Positions 11,299 through 20,698 of a DNA stretch of 64,000 nucleotides are shown piece by piece (within the stretch, counting starts at the first letter, position 1; every line of letters begins with the position of its first letter). A program made the translations under genes and the position numbers. This stretch comes from Actinobacillus minor NM305 (GTDB lineage: Bacteria > Pseudomonadota > Gammaproteobacteria > Enterobacterales > Pasteurellaceae), in contig NZ_ACQL01000068.1 of the NCBI RefSeq assembly GCF_000175195.1, positions 1 to 64,000 of the forward strand, written 5' to 3'. Under the pieces are notes generated by a model. It was given only the letters and a program-made list of their open reading frames with translations. It searched no databases and was not told the DNA's origin.

Positions 11299-12345
11299 AT
11301 GAAAAAACTCCTTTTAATTTTAACAACACTTTTTGCTTTAACCGCATGTAAACCAGAACCTAAACAAATTGCCTTTGAAGGTAAAACAATGGGGACAACT
11401 TACCACATCAAATATATTGATGATGGTAGCGTGAAAAATTTACCTAAAGCCGAAGAAGTTCAAGCACAGCTTGATCAACTTCTTAAAACGGTAAATGATG
11501 AGATGTCCACTTACCAAAAGGACTCTCAAATTACGCAATTTAATCAATTTCGTGAAGTCAATGTACCATTTAGCATCTCTACGGATTTCGCCAAAGTGGT
11601 TGAAGAGGCAATTCGATTAAATAAAGTTACCGAAGGGGCATTAGATGTCACCGTAGGTCCACTAGTGAATTTATGGGGCTTTGGTCCGGATAAACGTTTA
11701 AATAAAGTGCCAAGCGCAGAGCAAATTGCAGAACGAGCAGCACGAGTAGGGATTGACAAAATTTCTGTAGATTTTAGCGATAATAATCGCAAAAATGGGA
11801 AAGGTTTACTGACTAAAAAAGTGCCAGAGCTTTATCTTGATCTTTCTTCTATTGCAAAAGGCTTTGGCGTAGATAAACTTGCTGAACATCTTGAAAAACT
11901 TGGGCTAGCAAATTATCTTGTTGAAATCGGAGGCGAATTACGCGGTAAAGGCAATAATCTACAAGGTCAAGCTTGGAAAATTGCGATAGAGCAACCAACC
12001 TTTGCACAAGGTCAAGCTGCTCAAATTACTGTGCCATTACGCAATTTGGGTATGGCAACATCAGGAAATTATCGTAATTATTTTGAAGATGAACAAGGCA
12101 ATCGCTTATCACATATCATTGATCCGAAAGCATTAGCGCCTGTTCGCCACAATTTAGCCTCAATTACGGTTCTTGCGCCGACAACAATGACCGCTGATGG
12201 TTTATCCACAGGGCTTTTTGTGTTAGGGGCTGAAAAAGCACTTGAGGTTGCAGAACGTGAAAAATTACCTGTTTTCTTAATCATCAAAAACGGGGAGGCA
12301 TTTGAGACACAAATGTCGAGTGAATTTAAGAAACTTATTAACTAA
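11299..12345 (+). CDS. apbE: FAD:protein FMN transferase ApbE (lipoprotein)
   Basis: ApbE attaches FMN to the threonines of NqrB and NqrC. The 348-residue protein begins with a lipoprotein signal (LTTLFALTACKPEP, lipid-anchored Cys17), which places it at the periplasmic face. Family motifs follow: GKTMGTTYHIKY, TEGALDVTVGPLVNLWGFG, LDLSSIAKGFGVDKLAE, LVEIGGELRGKG and TADGLSTGLFVLG near the C-terminus. The position behind nqrF is as in other NQR operons. A 148-base gap with a hairpin precedes it, and a promoter may lie there (TATGCTATAAT region before 11275). nqrM begins 13 bases after its stop. Confidence 0.96.
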   Translation: MKKLLLILTTLFALTACKPEPKQIAFEGKTMGTTYHIKYIDDGSVKNLPKAEEVQAQLDQLLKTVNDEMSTYQKDSQITQFNQFREVNVPFSISTDFAKVVEEAIRLNKVTEGALDVTVGPLVNLWGFGPDKRLNKVPSAEQIAERAARVGIDKISVDFSDNNRKNGKGLLTKKVPELYLDLSSIAKGFGVDKLAEHLEKLGLANYLVEIGGELRGKGNNLQGQAWKIAIEQPTFAQGQAAQITVPLRNLGMATSGNYRNYFEDEQGNRLSHIIDPKALAPVRHNLASITVLAPTTMTADGLSTGLFVLGAEKALEVAEREKLPVFLIIKNGEAFETQMSSEFKKLIN

Positions 12346-12358
12346 TCGTGGAGTAAAT

Positions 12359-12610
12359 ATGGAAACGATATTATTAACTTTTGGCTTTTTTATTGCGGTA
12401 ATTTTTGCTATGTCGATTGGCTTTATTATTAAAGGTAAAACAATCAAAGGCAGTTGCGGTGGTATTACTGCGCTAGGTATGAAAAAAATGTGTGATTGCG
12501 AAGAGCCTTGCGATAATCTGAAATCAAAAATAGCAGATGGTACCGCAGATCCTAATGAAGTTGCTCGTTTTGAAAAGAAAGCTGAGCCACAATTCTACGA
12601 AGTAAAATAA
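12359..12610 (+). CDS. nqrM: Na+-NQR maturation protein NqrM
   Basis: 83-residue protein of the former DUF539 family. It has one N-terminal membrane helix (LLTFGFFIAVIFAMSIGFII) and a cysteine-rich tail (SCGG, MCDCEEPCDN), with four cysteines likely to bind iron. NqrM is known to be required for assembly of Na+-NQR, probably by delivering iron to the NqrD/NqrE site. The ATG at 12359 follows GGAG with good spacing; a longer reading upstream runs inside apbE and is not needed. It completes the operon, so pump and maturation factors are made together. Confidence 0.94.
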   Translation: METILLTFGFFIAVIFAMSIGFIIKGKTIKGSCGGITALGMKKMCDCEEPCDNLKSKIADGTADPNEVARFEKKAEPQFYEVK

Positions 12611-12613
12611 TGT

Positions 12614-12673
12614 GATATATCAAGCGGTTAAATTTGTAAAAATTTTTGCAAAAATAACCGCTTGTGGTATATC
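12614..12673. terminator. Terminator built from inverted uptake sequences after nqrM
   Basis: GATATATCAAGCGGTTA (12614-12630) pairs with TAACCGCTTGTGGTATATC (12655-12673) with one small bulge. Both arms carry the uptake core CAAGCGGT. Such paired uptake words commonly act as terminators in this family. This one closes the nqr operon before mnmA. Confidence 0.75.
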
Positions 12674-12729
12674 CATATCCTTTTTTAATCATAACGTGCT
12701 TCGCCTTTAACGAAGTAAACGGGAGAACT

Positions 12730-13899
12730 ATGTCAAATTCTAATCTATTACAATCATCTACCTATAATTCACATTTCCCCCCTTTAACGGAAGAACAGCG
12801 TGCTGAAAATGCTAAGAAAAAGGTCATTATCGGTATGTCCGGTGGGGTGGATTCCTCGGTTTCGGCTTTTATTCTTCAGCAGCAAGGCTACCAAGTTGAA
12901 GGCTTGTTTATGAAAAACTGGGAAGAAGATGATGATACCGATTATTGTACTGCGGCGGCTGATTTAGCTGATGCTCAAGCTGTTGCAGATAAACTCGGTA
13001 TGAAGTTACATAAAATCAATTTTGCCGCAGAGTATTGGGATAATGTTTTTGAACACTTTTTAAGTGAATATAAAGCTGGACGTACCCCAAACCCGGATAT
13101 TTTGTGTAATAAAGAAATTAAATTTAAAGCATTTTTAGAATATGCAGCAGAAGATCTTGGCGCAGATTATATTGCAACAGGACACTATGTCCGCCGTTCG
13201 GGCGATGATGAGAATGCGCAACTTTTACGTGGTTTAGATACAAATAAAGATCAAAGTTACTTCCTTTACGCATTAAGTAAAAAGCAAGTGGGACAAAGCC
13301 TTTTCCCTGTTGGTGAAATTGAGAAGCCAATTGTGCGCAAAATTGCAGAAGATCTCGGGCTTGCCACAGCGAAAAAGAAAGATTCAACCGGTATTTGCTT
13401 TATTGGGGAGCGTAAATTTAAAGACTTTTTGGCCCGTTTTCTTCCTGCTCAACCAGGCGAGATTAGAACGGTTGATGGCAAAGTTGTTGGTCGCCACGAT
13501 GGTTTAATGTATCACACTCTTGGGCAACGTAAAGGACTTGGCATTGGTGGTGTGAAAGGGTTAAGTGAAGAGCCATTTTATGTGGTAGAAAAAGACCTTA
13601 TCAATAATGTGTTAGTAGTTGCTCAGGGACACGATAATTCTGCCTTGCTTTCCACGGGGCTTATTGCCAGCCAGTTAAATTGGGTTGATTTACAGCCAAT
13701 TCGTGAAAACTTACGTTGTACGGTAAAAACACGTTATCGCCAAGAGGATATTCCGTGCGAAATTCAACCGATTGATGATAATACAATCCGAGTAATGTTT
13801 GACGAACCACAAATCGCGGTAACACCGGGGCAATCTGCCGTATTTTATTTAGACGAGGTTTGCTTAGGCGGTGGAATTATTGAAGAACAATTAAAGTAA
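12730..13899 (+). CDS. mnmA: tRNA-specific 2-thiouridylase MnmA
   Basis: MnmA puts sulfur on U34 of tRNAs for Lys, Glu and Gln. The PP-loop ATP site reads GMSGGVDSS near residue 37. The catalytic cysteines are in TDYCTAAAD and [13 protein letters not shown], spaced as in E. coli. The 389-residue length includes about 20 extra residues at the N-terminus ([18 protein letters not shown]), as in other Pasteurellaceae. I use the ATG at 12730 behind GGGAGAAC; upstream codons in frame overlap the terminator. trmL follows after 13 bases, so two tRNA wobble-base enzymes probably share a transcript. Confidence 0.96.
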   Translation: MSNSNLLQSSTYNSHFPPLTEEQRAENAKKKVIIGMSGGVDSSVSAFILQQQGYQVEGLFMKNWEEDDDTDYCTAAADLADAQAVADKLGMKLHKINFAAEYWDNVFEHFLSEYKAGRTPNPDILCNKEIKFKAFLEYAAEDLGADYIATGHYVRRSGDDENAQLLRGLDTNKDQSYFLYALSKKQVGQSLFPVGEIEKPIVRKIAEDLGLATAKKKDSTGICFIGERKFKDFLARFLPAQPGEIRTVDGKVVGRHDGLMYHTLGQRKGLGIGGVKGLSEEPFYVVEKDLINNVLVVAQGHDNSALLSTGLIASQLNWVDLQPIRENLRCTVKTRYRQEDIPCEIQPIDDNTIRVMFDEPQIAVTPGQSAVFYLDEVCLGGGIIEEQLK

Positions 13900-13912
13900 G
13901 TGGTTGCTTGAA

Positions 13913-14392
13913 ATGTTAGATATTGTTTTATATGAACCTGAAATCCCACAAAATAGTGGGAATATTATTCGTCTTTGTGCTAACTGTGGCTTTCGCTTAC
14001 ATATGATTGAGCCTTTAGGCTTCACGTGGGACGATAAAAAATTGAAACGCTCCGGATTGGATTATCACGAGTTTGTCGATATTCAAAAATACAAAAACTT
14101 TGATGATTTTTTAGCTCGTGCGAAACCTAAGCGTTTGTTTGCGCTTACGACCAAAGGCGAGCCTAACCATAGCGATGTACATTATGAATTGGGCGACTTT
14201 TTAATGTTTGGGCCTGAAAGCCGTGGGATTCCAAAAGCGATTTTAGATACTTTACCTATGTCGCAAAAAATCCGTATCCCAATGTGTAAAGATAGTCGTA
14301 GTATGAATTTATCTAATTCGGTAGCTGTCGTTGTTTACGAAGCGTGGCGACAATTTGGCTATGTTAATGCAGTGCCGAGACAACCTATTTAA
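13913..14392 (+). CDS. trmL: tRNA (cytidine/uridine-2'-O-)-methyltransferase TrmL
   Basis: SPOUT-class methyltransferase that modifies the 2'-O of base 34 in two leucine tRNAs. The 159-residue protein is nearly colinear with E. coli Trm[22 protein letters not shown] at the start, FALTTKG in the middle, [10 protein letters not shown] and [19 protein letters not shown] in the knot that binds AdoMet. ATG 13913 is the family start; an in-frame TTG at 13904 is less likely. It lies immediately behind mnmA. Confidence 0.95.
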   Translation: MLDIVLYEPEIPQNSGNIIRLCANCGFRLHMIEPLGFTWDDKKLKRSGLDYHEFVDIQKYKNFDDFLARAKPKRLFALTTKGEPNHSDVHYELGDFLMFGPESRGIPKAILDTLPMSQKIRIPMCKDSRSMNLSNSVAVVVYEAWRQFGYVNAVPRQPI

Positions 14393-14416
14393 TTAAATTT
14401 TTTAGGTAAAATATTT

Positions 14417-14938
14417 ATGAGTAGAGAATTACAAACGAGAAAAAGCATTTTAGGTAATATTATTTTTGCCAGTCGTTGGTTGCAACTGCCAATTTATTTA
14501 GGCTTGATCATCGTGCAAGGTATTTACGCCTATAAATTTACGAAATCGCTTTATAGCCTCATCATGAACCTAAATGAGATGGATTCAGACACCATTATGT
14601 TGGCTGTACTGAATTTAATTGATGTGGTTATGATTGCAAATCTGTTGGTTATGGTAATTGTGGGGGGCTATGAAACCTTTGTCTCCAAGCTTAATGTTGA
14701 TGAACATCCGGATCAACCGGAATGGCTAGATCACGTAAATTCGACTATTTTGAAAGTAAAACTTTCAATGGCAATTATCAGTATTTCGTCTATTCATTTA
14801 TTACAAACATTTATCAATGCAAGCAAATTGGCAGAGAAAGTTATTATGTGGGAAGTGATAATCCATATTGCCTTTATCATTTCTGCAATTGCGATGGCGC
14901 ATATTGATCGTTTGCTTAATAGTGCGCATAAACATTAA
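14417..14938 (+). CDS. YqhA family (UPF0114) inner membrane protein
   Basis: 173 residues with three or four hydrophobic segments ([34 protein letters not shown]-like, [40 protein letters not shown]). The phrases [10 protein letters not shown] and SSIHLLQTF are typical of the UPF0114/YqhA family (TIGR00645). The function of the family is not known to me. It starts 24 bases after trmL and may be on the same transcript. No lesion is seen. Confidence 0.85.
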   Translation: MSRELQTRKSILGNIIFASRWLQLPIYLGLIIVQGIYAYKFTKSLYSLIMNLNEMDSDTIMLAVLNLIDVVMIANLLVMVIVGGYETFVSKLNVDEHPDQPEWLDHVNSTILKVKLSMAIISISSIHLLQTFINASKLAEKVIMWEVIIHIAFIISAIAMAHIDRLLNSAHKH

Positions 14939-15025
14939 ACCTATTGCAACAATTCAACATCTTTTGCAAAAAGTGATTAGAATTAGCCCGCTTGTATTTT
15001 AATTTTAAAGTGAAGGAAACAGATT

Positions 15026-16396
15026 ATGACTAAACATTATGACTACGTTGCGATTGGCGGTGGTTCTGGCGGTATTGCCTCTATTAACCGTGCAGCGAGC
15101 TATGGAAAGAAATGTGCCATTATTGAAGCAAAACATCTAGGTGGCACTTGTGTAAATGTGGGCTGTGTGCCTAAAAAAGTCATGTTTTATGGTGCGCAAG
15201 TGGCAGAAGCGATTAACCACTATGCGCCCGATTATGGCTTTGATGTGAGCGTCAATCAGTTTGATTATGCTAAATTAGTTGAAAGCCGTGAAGCTTACAT
15301 TAGCCGAATTCACACCTCTTACAATAATGTGTTGGCAAAAAATAATGTGGATGTGCTAAATGGTTTCGCTAAATTCAAAGATGCAAAAACGATTGAAGTA
15401 AGCTATGCCGATGGTTCATCAGAATTAGTTACTGCAGATCATATTTTGATCGCAACAGGTGGTCGCCCAAGTATTCTAAACGTAAAAGGGGCAGAATATG
15501 GGATTGATTCAAATGGCGTATTTGCTTTAACATCGCTACCAAAAAGTGTTGCAATTGTCGGAGCAGGTTATATCGCAGTGGAATTAGCTGGCGTATTAAG
15601 AAGTTTTGGTGTGGAAACGCACTTATTTGTTCGCCAACATGCGCCATTACGTAGTCAAGATCCGCTGATTGTAGATACGTTATTAGAAGTATTTGAGCAA
15701 GACGGTATTCAATTACATACAAAGGCGATTCCTCAAGAAGTGGTTAAAAACAGCGATGGATCTTTAACTCTAAAATTAGAAGATGGTCGTGAAACTCACA
15801 CAGAAATGCTGATTTGGGCTATTGGCCGTGAGCCGGCAACGGATGTGATCAATTTAGAGGTAACGGGCGTTGCAACAAATGAACGTGGCTTTATCAAGGT
15901 TGATAAATTCCAAAATACCAACGTGGAAGGCATTTATGCGGTAGGCGACATTATTGAAGGTGGGATTGAATTGACACCGGTTGCAGTTGCTGCTGGTCGC
16001 CGTTTATCTGAGCGCTTGTTCAATAACAAACCGAATGAACATTTAGATTATAACCTTGTTCCAACGGTTGTATTTAGCCACCCACCTATCGGCACAGTTG
16101 GTTTAACCGAACCACAAGCTATTGCACAATACGGGGAAGAAAATGTGAAGGTTTACAAATCCTCTTTCACACCAATGTATAGCGCAGTTACCCAACATCG
16201 CCAGCCTTGCCGTATGAAGTTAGTCTGTGCAGGTAAAGATGAAAAAATTGTCGGTTTACACGGCATTGGTTTTGGTGTGGATGAGATGATTCAAGGTTTT
16301 GCGGTTGCTATTAAAATGGGCGCAACTAAAGCAGATTTTGATAATACCGTTGCAATTCACCCGACAGGTTCCGAAGAATTTGTTACAATGCGATAA
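15026..16396 (+). CDS. gorA: Glutathione-disulfide reductase
   Basis: Cytoplasmic NADPH-dependent flavoenzyme that keeps glutathione reduced. 456 residues, close to the 450 of E. coli. The FAD site is [16 protein letters not shown] at the N-terminus, followed by the redox-active disulfide [13 protein letters not shown], the NADPH domain [15 protein letters not shown], the second FAD motif [11 protein letters not shown], and the C-terminal HPTGSEE containing the catalytic base His. AAGTGAAGGAAAC gives a ribosome site. A 14-bp hairpin follows the gene. Confidence 0.96.
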   Translation: MTKHYDYVAIGGGSGGIASINRAASYGKKCAIIEAKHLGGTCVNVGCVPKKVMFYGAQVAEAINHYAPDYGFDVSVNQFDYAKLVESREAYISRIHTSYNNVLAKNNVDVLNGFAKFKDAKTIEVSYADGSSELVTADHILIATGGRPSILNVKGAEYGIDSNGVFALTSLPKSVAIVGAGYIAVELAGVLRSFGVETHLFVRQHAPLRSQDPLIVDTLLEVFEQDGIQLHTKAIPQEVVKNSDGSLTLKLEDGRETHTEMLIWAIGREPATDVINLEVTGVATNERGFIKVDKFQNTNVEGIYAVGDIIEGGIELTPVAVAAGRRLSERLFNNKPNEHLDYNLVPTVVFSHPPIGTVGLTEPQAIAQYGEENVKVYKSSFTPMYSAVTQHRQPCRMKLVCAGKDEKIVGLHGIGFGVDEMIQGFAVAIKMGATKADFDNTVAIHPTGSEEFVTMR

Positions 16397-16404
16397 TATA
16401 TAAC

Positions 16405-16437
16405 AAGGAAAACCTATATAGATTATAGGTTTTCCTT
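16405..16437 (+). terminator. Terminator-like hairpin after gorA
   Basis: AAGGAAAACCTATA (16405-16418) and TATAGGTTTTCCTT (16424-16437) form a perfect 14-bp stem with a 5-base loop. No long T-run follows, so efficiency is uncertain. Confidence 0.65.
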
Positions 16438-16504
16438 GAATTCTTCATATAATTTGGGAAAGAATTCTCTCTTAATTTTTTATTCTTTTTATAAGGCTTT
16501 GAGC

Positions 16505-17347
16505 ATGAATAAAGTATTAGCTTTTTTAAGTTTCATTTTTTTTGTTTCATCTTGCGATCAATCCATTGAATCTCGTCTGAGTAAACAAAAAGGAAAAAGC
16601 AATGAATCAGGGAGCAAAGTAGAAAATATTGAGAGTAAAGCACCTGATTTAAAAAGTGATAAAGTCTCAGAAAGCGAGAATAAAGACAGTAAGTTAGCAG
16701 AGTCTACTGAAAAGCTCGCTAATAAGGTCACTCAACCAGAGAGTGAGAAAGCTCAACCTCAAAATATAAACATTGAAGCATCAGAAAAAAAAGATGCTAC
16801 TTCACCGAAAAAGATTGATACCGTTTCATCAGAACAAGCAAAAGAGCATTTACCAGAAATTAAAGAAAGCTCTTCTTTACTTACTCAGGCTTCAGTAAGT
16901 AAAACATCCAAAGATATTTCTAAACCAGTGAAAAAAAATAAACAGCCTAAAGTAGTGAAAAATGTCACATCTAAGCCATCCTTATCTAAGGAAAATAAAG
17001 AAGATAAAAAGGTAGTGAAAACCTATACAGTAACAACTCCTAAGAAAAAATTACAAGAAAGTAAAGCGAGCAACTCTGCTAAATTAGAAATTGTTAAAGA
17101 GGAAAAAGCGGTTGCTAAGCTTCCTCCTGCTAAAGTTGAGCGTAAAGCTAATGAAAGTGACGGTACTTATGAGAATGGTAAACTTGTGAGTAACTTTACA
17201 ATAGAGGAACTGCGTTTAGGCTCGCCAAGACCTCTTTCTAAAGAAGAAATTAAATATTTCAAAAGATTATGCCGTTATGCTTTGATGTCAGAGCAAGAAA
17301 TTATTGAAAACGGCTGCCAAACTAAAAATGTTACTTTCTCCCGTTAA
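16505..17347 (+). CDS. Lipoprotein with long Lys/Ser/Glu-rich linker, function unknown
   Basis: The N-terminus MNKVLAFLSFIFFVSSC is a lipoprotein signal with lipid-anchored Cys17. Then follow about 190 residues of low-complexity, strongly charged sequence rich in Lys, Ser and Glu (for example KSDKVSESENKDSKLAES), which should be extended. The last 65 residues are more ordered (YENGKLVSNFTIEELRLGS... ending in CRYALMSEQEIIENGCQTK), with two cysteines that could form a disulfide. The layout suggests an outer-membrane anchored tether that holds a small C-terminal domain away from the membrane. I do not recognise a family. ATG 16505 is chosen because it gives the signal peptide. A strong terminator follows. 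Confidence 0.75.
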   Translation: MNKVLAFLSFIFFVSSCDQSIESRLSKQKGKSNESGSKVENIESKAPDLKSDKVSESENKDSKLAESTEKLANKVTQPESEKAQPQNINIEASEKKDATSPKKIDTVSSEQAKEHLPEIKESSSLLTQASVSKTSKDISKPVKKNKQPKVVKNVTSKPSLSKENKEDKKVVKTYTVTTPKKKLQESKASNSAKLEIVKEEKAVAKLPPAKVERKANESDGTYENGKLVSNFTIEELRLGSPRPLSKEEIKYFKRLCRYALMSEQEIIENGCQTKNVTFSR

Positions 17348-17351
17348 TTTT

Positions 17352-17383
17352 AAATAGCACAAAGTCATTTGTGCTATTTTTTT
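17352..17383 (+). terminator. Rho-independent terminator
   Basis: AAATAGCACAAA and TTTGTGCTATTT form a 12-bp stem around GTCA, followed by T's. It ends the lipoprotein gene ten bases before the trp promoter. Confidence 0.88.
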
Positions 17384-17392
17384 ATGAAGAAC

Positions 17393-17428
17393 TTGACAAA
17401 AGCGCCTTGTACTAGTTTAATAGTACAA
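17393..17428 (+). promoter_or_regulatory. trp promoter with overlapping TrpR operator
   Basis: A -35 TTGACA (17393-17398) and a -10 TTTAAT (17416-17421) are 17 bases apart, close to consensus. A palindrome with arms TTGTACTA (17407-17414) and TAGTACAA (17421-17428) covers the -10 box. Its core, GTACTAGTTTAATAGTAC, closely matches the known TrpR operator with CTAGTTAACTAG centre. The start codon is about 28 bases from the expected transcription start, which leaves no room for a trpL leader peptide or attenuator. Confidence 0.85.
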
Positions 17429-17455
17429 AATCATAAGCCAAAAGGATAATAAAAA

Positions 17456-19000
17456 ATGGCAGTGCAAATTCAACAAACCTCAATGCCTTATTTTGCGGAC
17501 ACCACTTCCCTTTATCACACATTATGCGGCAATCGTCCGCATACGTTATTGCTTGATTCAGCAGAAATTCAAAGCAAAAACAGCCTAAAAAGCCTGCTCT
17601 TTGCCCAATCTGCGTTGCATATTTCTTGCGTAGGGCAAACGGTTTATTTTGAGCCGCTAACCCCAAACGGAAAAGCAGTTATTCCACAAATTAAAACGGT
17701 ATTAGAAAATTTAGCACCTGCGCCAATTTGCGAAATTTGCTCTGAATCTAACCGCTTGCAAGCGGATTTTCCGTCTATTCCTCTTCATTTAGATGAAGAC
17801 AGCAAGCTCAAAACAACAACTATTTTTGATGCATTACGTGTTGTGAGCCAATTATTTAAAGAGGCTGAATTTCCTATCTATTTAGGCGGTTTATTTAGCT
17901 ATGATTTGGTGGCAAATTTTATTCCGATGGAAGGCATTTCTCTCAATGATGATGGTTTAAGTTGCCCCGATTATAGTTTTTATTTGGCGGAGCAATTAGT
18001 TTTCATCGATCATCAAACTGAACAAGCAACCCTGCACACCTTCTGTTTTGATCCAAATGAACACGCGCATTTGCAACAACAAGCGGTCGAATTTGCTGAA
18101 AAATTAGCGAATGTTGCGCCTTTTGCTACCGTATCTGAAAAAGTTGAGGCTGAAGTTCAAGTAAATTTAGATGATGAGGCATTTAAGCAGATCGTTTGTG
18201 ATCTCAAGCATCACATCAACATCGGCGATGTCTTCCAAATCGTTCCTTCTCGCCGTTTTAGTTTGCCTTGCCCGAATACGCTTGCGGCATATCGCCAGCT
18301 GAAAATCAATAACCCAAGCCCTTATATGTTCTATATGCAAGGTAAAAATTTTACGCTGTTTGGTGCTTCGCCTGAAAGTGCGTTGAAATACGCAGAGCAT
18401 AACCGCCAGCTTGAGATTTACCCTATTGCCGGCTCTCGTCCTCGTGGCTTTGATGAAAACGGCAATATTGATTTAGAGCTGGATTCTCGCTTAGAGTTAG
18501 AACTGCGTTTAGATCAAAAAGAGTTGGCGGAGCATTTAATGTTGGTAGATTTAGCCCGCAATGATGTGGCACGAGTAAGTCAATCTGGCACTCGCAAAGT
18601 GGTGGATTTAATGCAAATCGATCGCTATTCGCAGATTATGCACTTAGTTTCTCGGGTGGTGGGGACGCTTCGAACCGACTTAGACGCACTGCACGCTTAT
18701 CAAGCCTGTATGAATATGGGAACGCTCACCGGTGCACCAAAAATCAAAGCAATGCAATTGATTTATCAAGTTGAGAAACAAAAACGGCATAGTTACGGTG
18801 GGGCAGTAGGTTATCTCACTTCCGAAGGCAATTTAGATACCTGTATCGTGATTCGCTCCGCTTTCGTGCAAAATGGCACAGCATATGTTCAAGCCGGCTG
18901 TGGCGAGGTGTTGGACTCCGATCCGCAATTAGAGGCAGATGAAACCCGTCATAAAGCAAGAGCGGTATTAAAAGCAATTCAACAAGTTAATCAAGGTTAG
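17456..19000 (+). CDS. trpE: Anthranilate synthase component I
   Basis: Converts chorismate and ammonia (from TrpG) to anthranilate, the first step to tryptophan. 514 residues, near the E. coli 520. The tryptophan feedback site is visible as LLDSAEIQSKNSLKSLL from residue 32. The catalytic C-terminal part has PSRRFSLPCP, PSPYMFYM, GASPES, IAGSRPRG, ELAEHLMLVDLARND, GTLTGAPKIKAM and YGGAVGYL. It is first in trpE-trpG-trpD and follows the TrpR operator, so it is repressed when tryptophan is plentiful and is also likely to be inhibited by it. Confidence 0.97.
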   Translation: MAVQIQQTSMPYFADTTSLYHTLCGNRPHTLLLDSAEIQSKNSLKSLLFAQSALHISCVGQTVYFEPLTPNGKAVIPQIKTVLENLAPAPICEICSESNRLQADFPSIPLHLDEDSKLKTTTIFDALRVVSQLFKEAEFPIYLGGLFSYDLVANFIPMEGISLNDDGLSCPDYSFYLAEQLVFIDHQTEQATLHTFCFDPNEHAHLQQQAVEFAEKLANVAPFATVSEKVEAEVQVNLDDEAFKQIVCDLKHHINIGDVFQIVPSRRFSLPCPNTLAAYRQLKINNPSPYMFYMQGKNFTLFGASPESALKYAEHNRQLEIYPIAGSRPRGFDENGNIDLELDSRLELELRLDQKELAEHLMLVDLARNDVARVSQSGTRKVVDLMQIDRYSQIMHLVSRVVGTLRTDLDALHAYQACMNMGTLTGAPKIKAMQLIYQVEKQKRHSYGGAVGYLTSEGNLDTCIVIRSAFVQNGTAYVQAGCGEVLDSDPQLEADETRHKARAVLKAIQQVNQG

Positions 19001-19014
19001 GCAAGGAGTAAAAA

Positions 19015-19599
19015 ATGGCAAATATACTTTTCGTGGACAATTTCGATTCCTTCACTTACAACCTTGTCGATCAGTTTAGAGAATTAGGTCATCAAGTAAC
19101 CATTTTCCGCAACGATTACCCATTGCAAGATTTCTTAGCCAAAGTGCAAAATACCGAAGATTGCTTAGTTGCACTTTCTCCCGGACCGGGTAATCCGGCA
19201 GAGGCTGGCAACCTATTAGCCATTATCCAACAGCTAAAAGGAAAAGTACCAATGATCGGCATTTGCCTAGGGCACCAAGCGATTATCGAAGCATTAGGGG
19301 GCGAAGTTGTGCATACTGGCACAGTTTTGCACGGCAAAGTGTCTAAAATCGAACACGATAATCAAGCAATGTTTGCGGGGCTAAATAACCCAATGCCGGT
19401 AGCTCGCTATCATTCGTTAATGGGCGATAAACTCCCTGAAGAATTGGATGTGAATGCGTGGTTTGGGCATATTGTAATGGCTATCCGCCATAAAACATTG
19501 CCGATTTGCGGCTTCCAATTTCACCCTGAATCCATTCTGACGGTGGAAGGCACAAAATTACTAAAACAAGCGATTGAATGGCTTATCAAACAAAAATAA
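19015..19599 (+). CDS. trpG: Anthranilate synthase component II (glutamine amidotransferase)
   Basis: Type-1 glutamine amidotransferase that supplies ammonia to TrpE. 194 residues: [19 protein letters not shown] at the start, [13 protein letters not shown], the nucleophile Cys in [11 protein letters not shown], and the His-Glu pair in [11 protein letters not shown]. It is a free-standing protein, not fused to TrpD as in E. coli. AAGGAG precedes the ATG, and the gene starts 14 bases after trpE. Confidence 0.96.
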   Translation: MANILFVDNFDSFTYNLVDQFRELGHQVTIFRNDYPLQDFLAKVQNTEDCLVALSPGPGNPAEAGNLLAIIQQLKGKVPMIGICLGHQAIIEALGGEVVHTGTVLHGKVSKIEHDNQAMFAGLNNPMPVARYHSLMGDKLPEELDVNAWFGHIVMAIRHKTLPICGFQFHPESILTVEGTKLLKQAIEWLIKQK

Positions 19600-19634
19600 T
19601 CTTTTGCGATCAATCGAATAATAAGGAAGAAAAT

Positions 19635-20639
19635 ATGCAAACTGAACAACTTTTGGAAAAACTCTTCAATAAACAACCGCTTACACAACAAGAGGCACAA
19701 TTTTTCTTTACTGAAATTATGCAAGGCAAGCTAACTAATGAACAGCTTGCAGGGGCGTTAATCGCCTTAAAAATCAGAGGGGAAACAATAGAAGAAATTT
19801 CAGGTGCTGTTTCTGCGGCGCTTGAAAATGCCCAGACATTCCCAACACCGGATTATGCTTTTGCTGATATTGTAGGAACGGGGGGCGATGGGCATCATAC
19901 CATCAACATTTCAACGGCAAGTGCCATTGTAGCGGCAGCAATGGGCTATAAAATCGCTAAGCACGGTAGCCGTAGCGTATCAAGCAAAACGGGCGCAAGT
20001 GATGTATTGTCCGAATTAGGTATTAACATTATGGTCTCACCTAATATCGCTCGCCAAGCCCTTGATGAAATAGGTGTTTGCTTCCTCTTTGCGCCACTTT
20101 ATCACAGTGGATTTAAATATGCTGTACCGGTTCGACAAGCATTGAAAACACGCACGCTTTTTAATATTCTCGGTCCATTGGTTAATCCGGCTAGAGCAAG
20201 ACGCCAATTATTAGGTGTTTATTCGCCGGAAGTCCTTGAAATTTATGCCCAAACGGTAAAAGCGTTAAATCACGAGCATACTATAGTGGTTTATGGCGCT
20301 GGGCTTGATGAAGTGGCGGTGCATGGCGAAACGCAAGTGGCAGAAATTGAAAATGGACAAATTCGCTACTACACGCTTACCCCAGAAGATTTTGGTGTAG
20401 AACGACACAGCCTAGAAAGTTTACGAGGCGGAGAACCTGCAGAAAATGCCGCAAAAATCACCGCTTTATTACAAGGAAAAGGCGAAACGGCGCACATTGA
20501 TGCCGTTGCCGTTAATGTTGCAATGTTGATGAAAACCTTTGGCGAAAGCGATTTAAAGGCCAATGTAGCAAAAGTAAAAGCTGTTTTAGCTAGCGGTAAA
20601 GCATTTGAAACCTTGCAAAAATTAGCAAAATACCAGTAA
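19635..20639 (+). CDS. trpD: Anthranilate phosphoribosyltransferase
   Basis: Adds phosphoribosyl pyrophosphate to anthranilate. 334 residues, the normal size. Motifs are [17 protein letters not shown] near residue 78, [21 protein letters not shown], and [13 protein letters not shown] 19635 after AAGGAAG gives the family N-terminus [12 protein letters not shown] terminator 6 bases later ends the operon, so trpC/F and trpB/A are not in this transcript and do not occur in the window. Confidence 0.97.
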   Translation: MQTEQLLEKLFNKQPLTQQEAQFFFTEIMQGKLTNEQLAGALIALKIRGETIEEISGAVSAALENAQTFPTPDYAFADIVGTGGDGHHTINISTASAIVAAAMGYKIAKHGSRSVSSKTGASDVLSELGINIMVSPNIARQALDEIGVCFLFAPLYHSGFKYAVPVRQALKTRTLFNILGPLVNPARARRQLLGVYSPEVLEIYAQTVKALNHEHTIVVYGAGLDEVAVHGETQVAEIENGQIRYYTLTPEDFGVERHSLESLRGGEPAENAAKITALLQGKGETAHIDAVAVNVAMLMKTFGESDLKANVAKVKAVLASGKAFETLQKLAKYQ

Positions 20640-20644
20640 GATAC

Positions 20645-20672
20645 ACGCCCGAGATAATCTTCGGGCGTTTTA
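20645..20672 (+). terminator. Terminator of the trpEGD operon
   Basis: ACGCCCGA (20645-20652) pairs with TCGGGCGT (20661-20668), followed by TTTATTTTATTT. Confidence 0.85.
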
Positions 20673-20698
20673 TTTTATTTGCTAATGAGAGGCCATCT

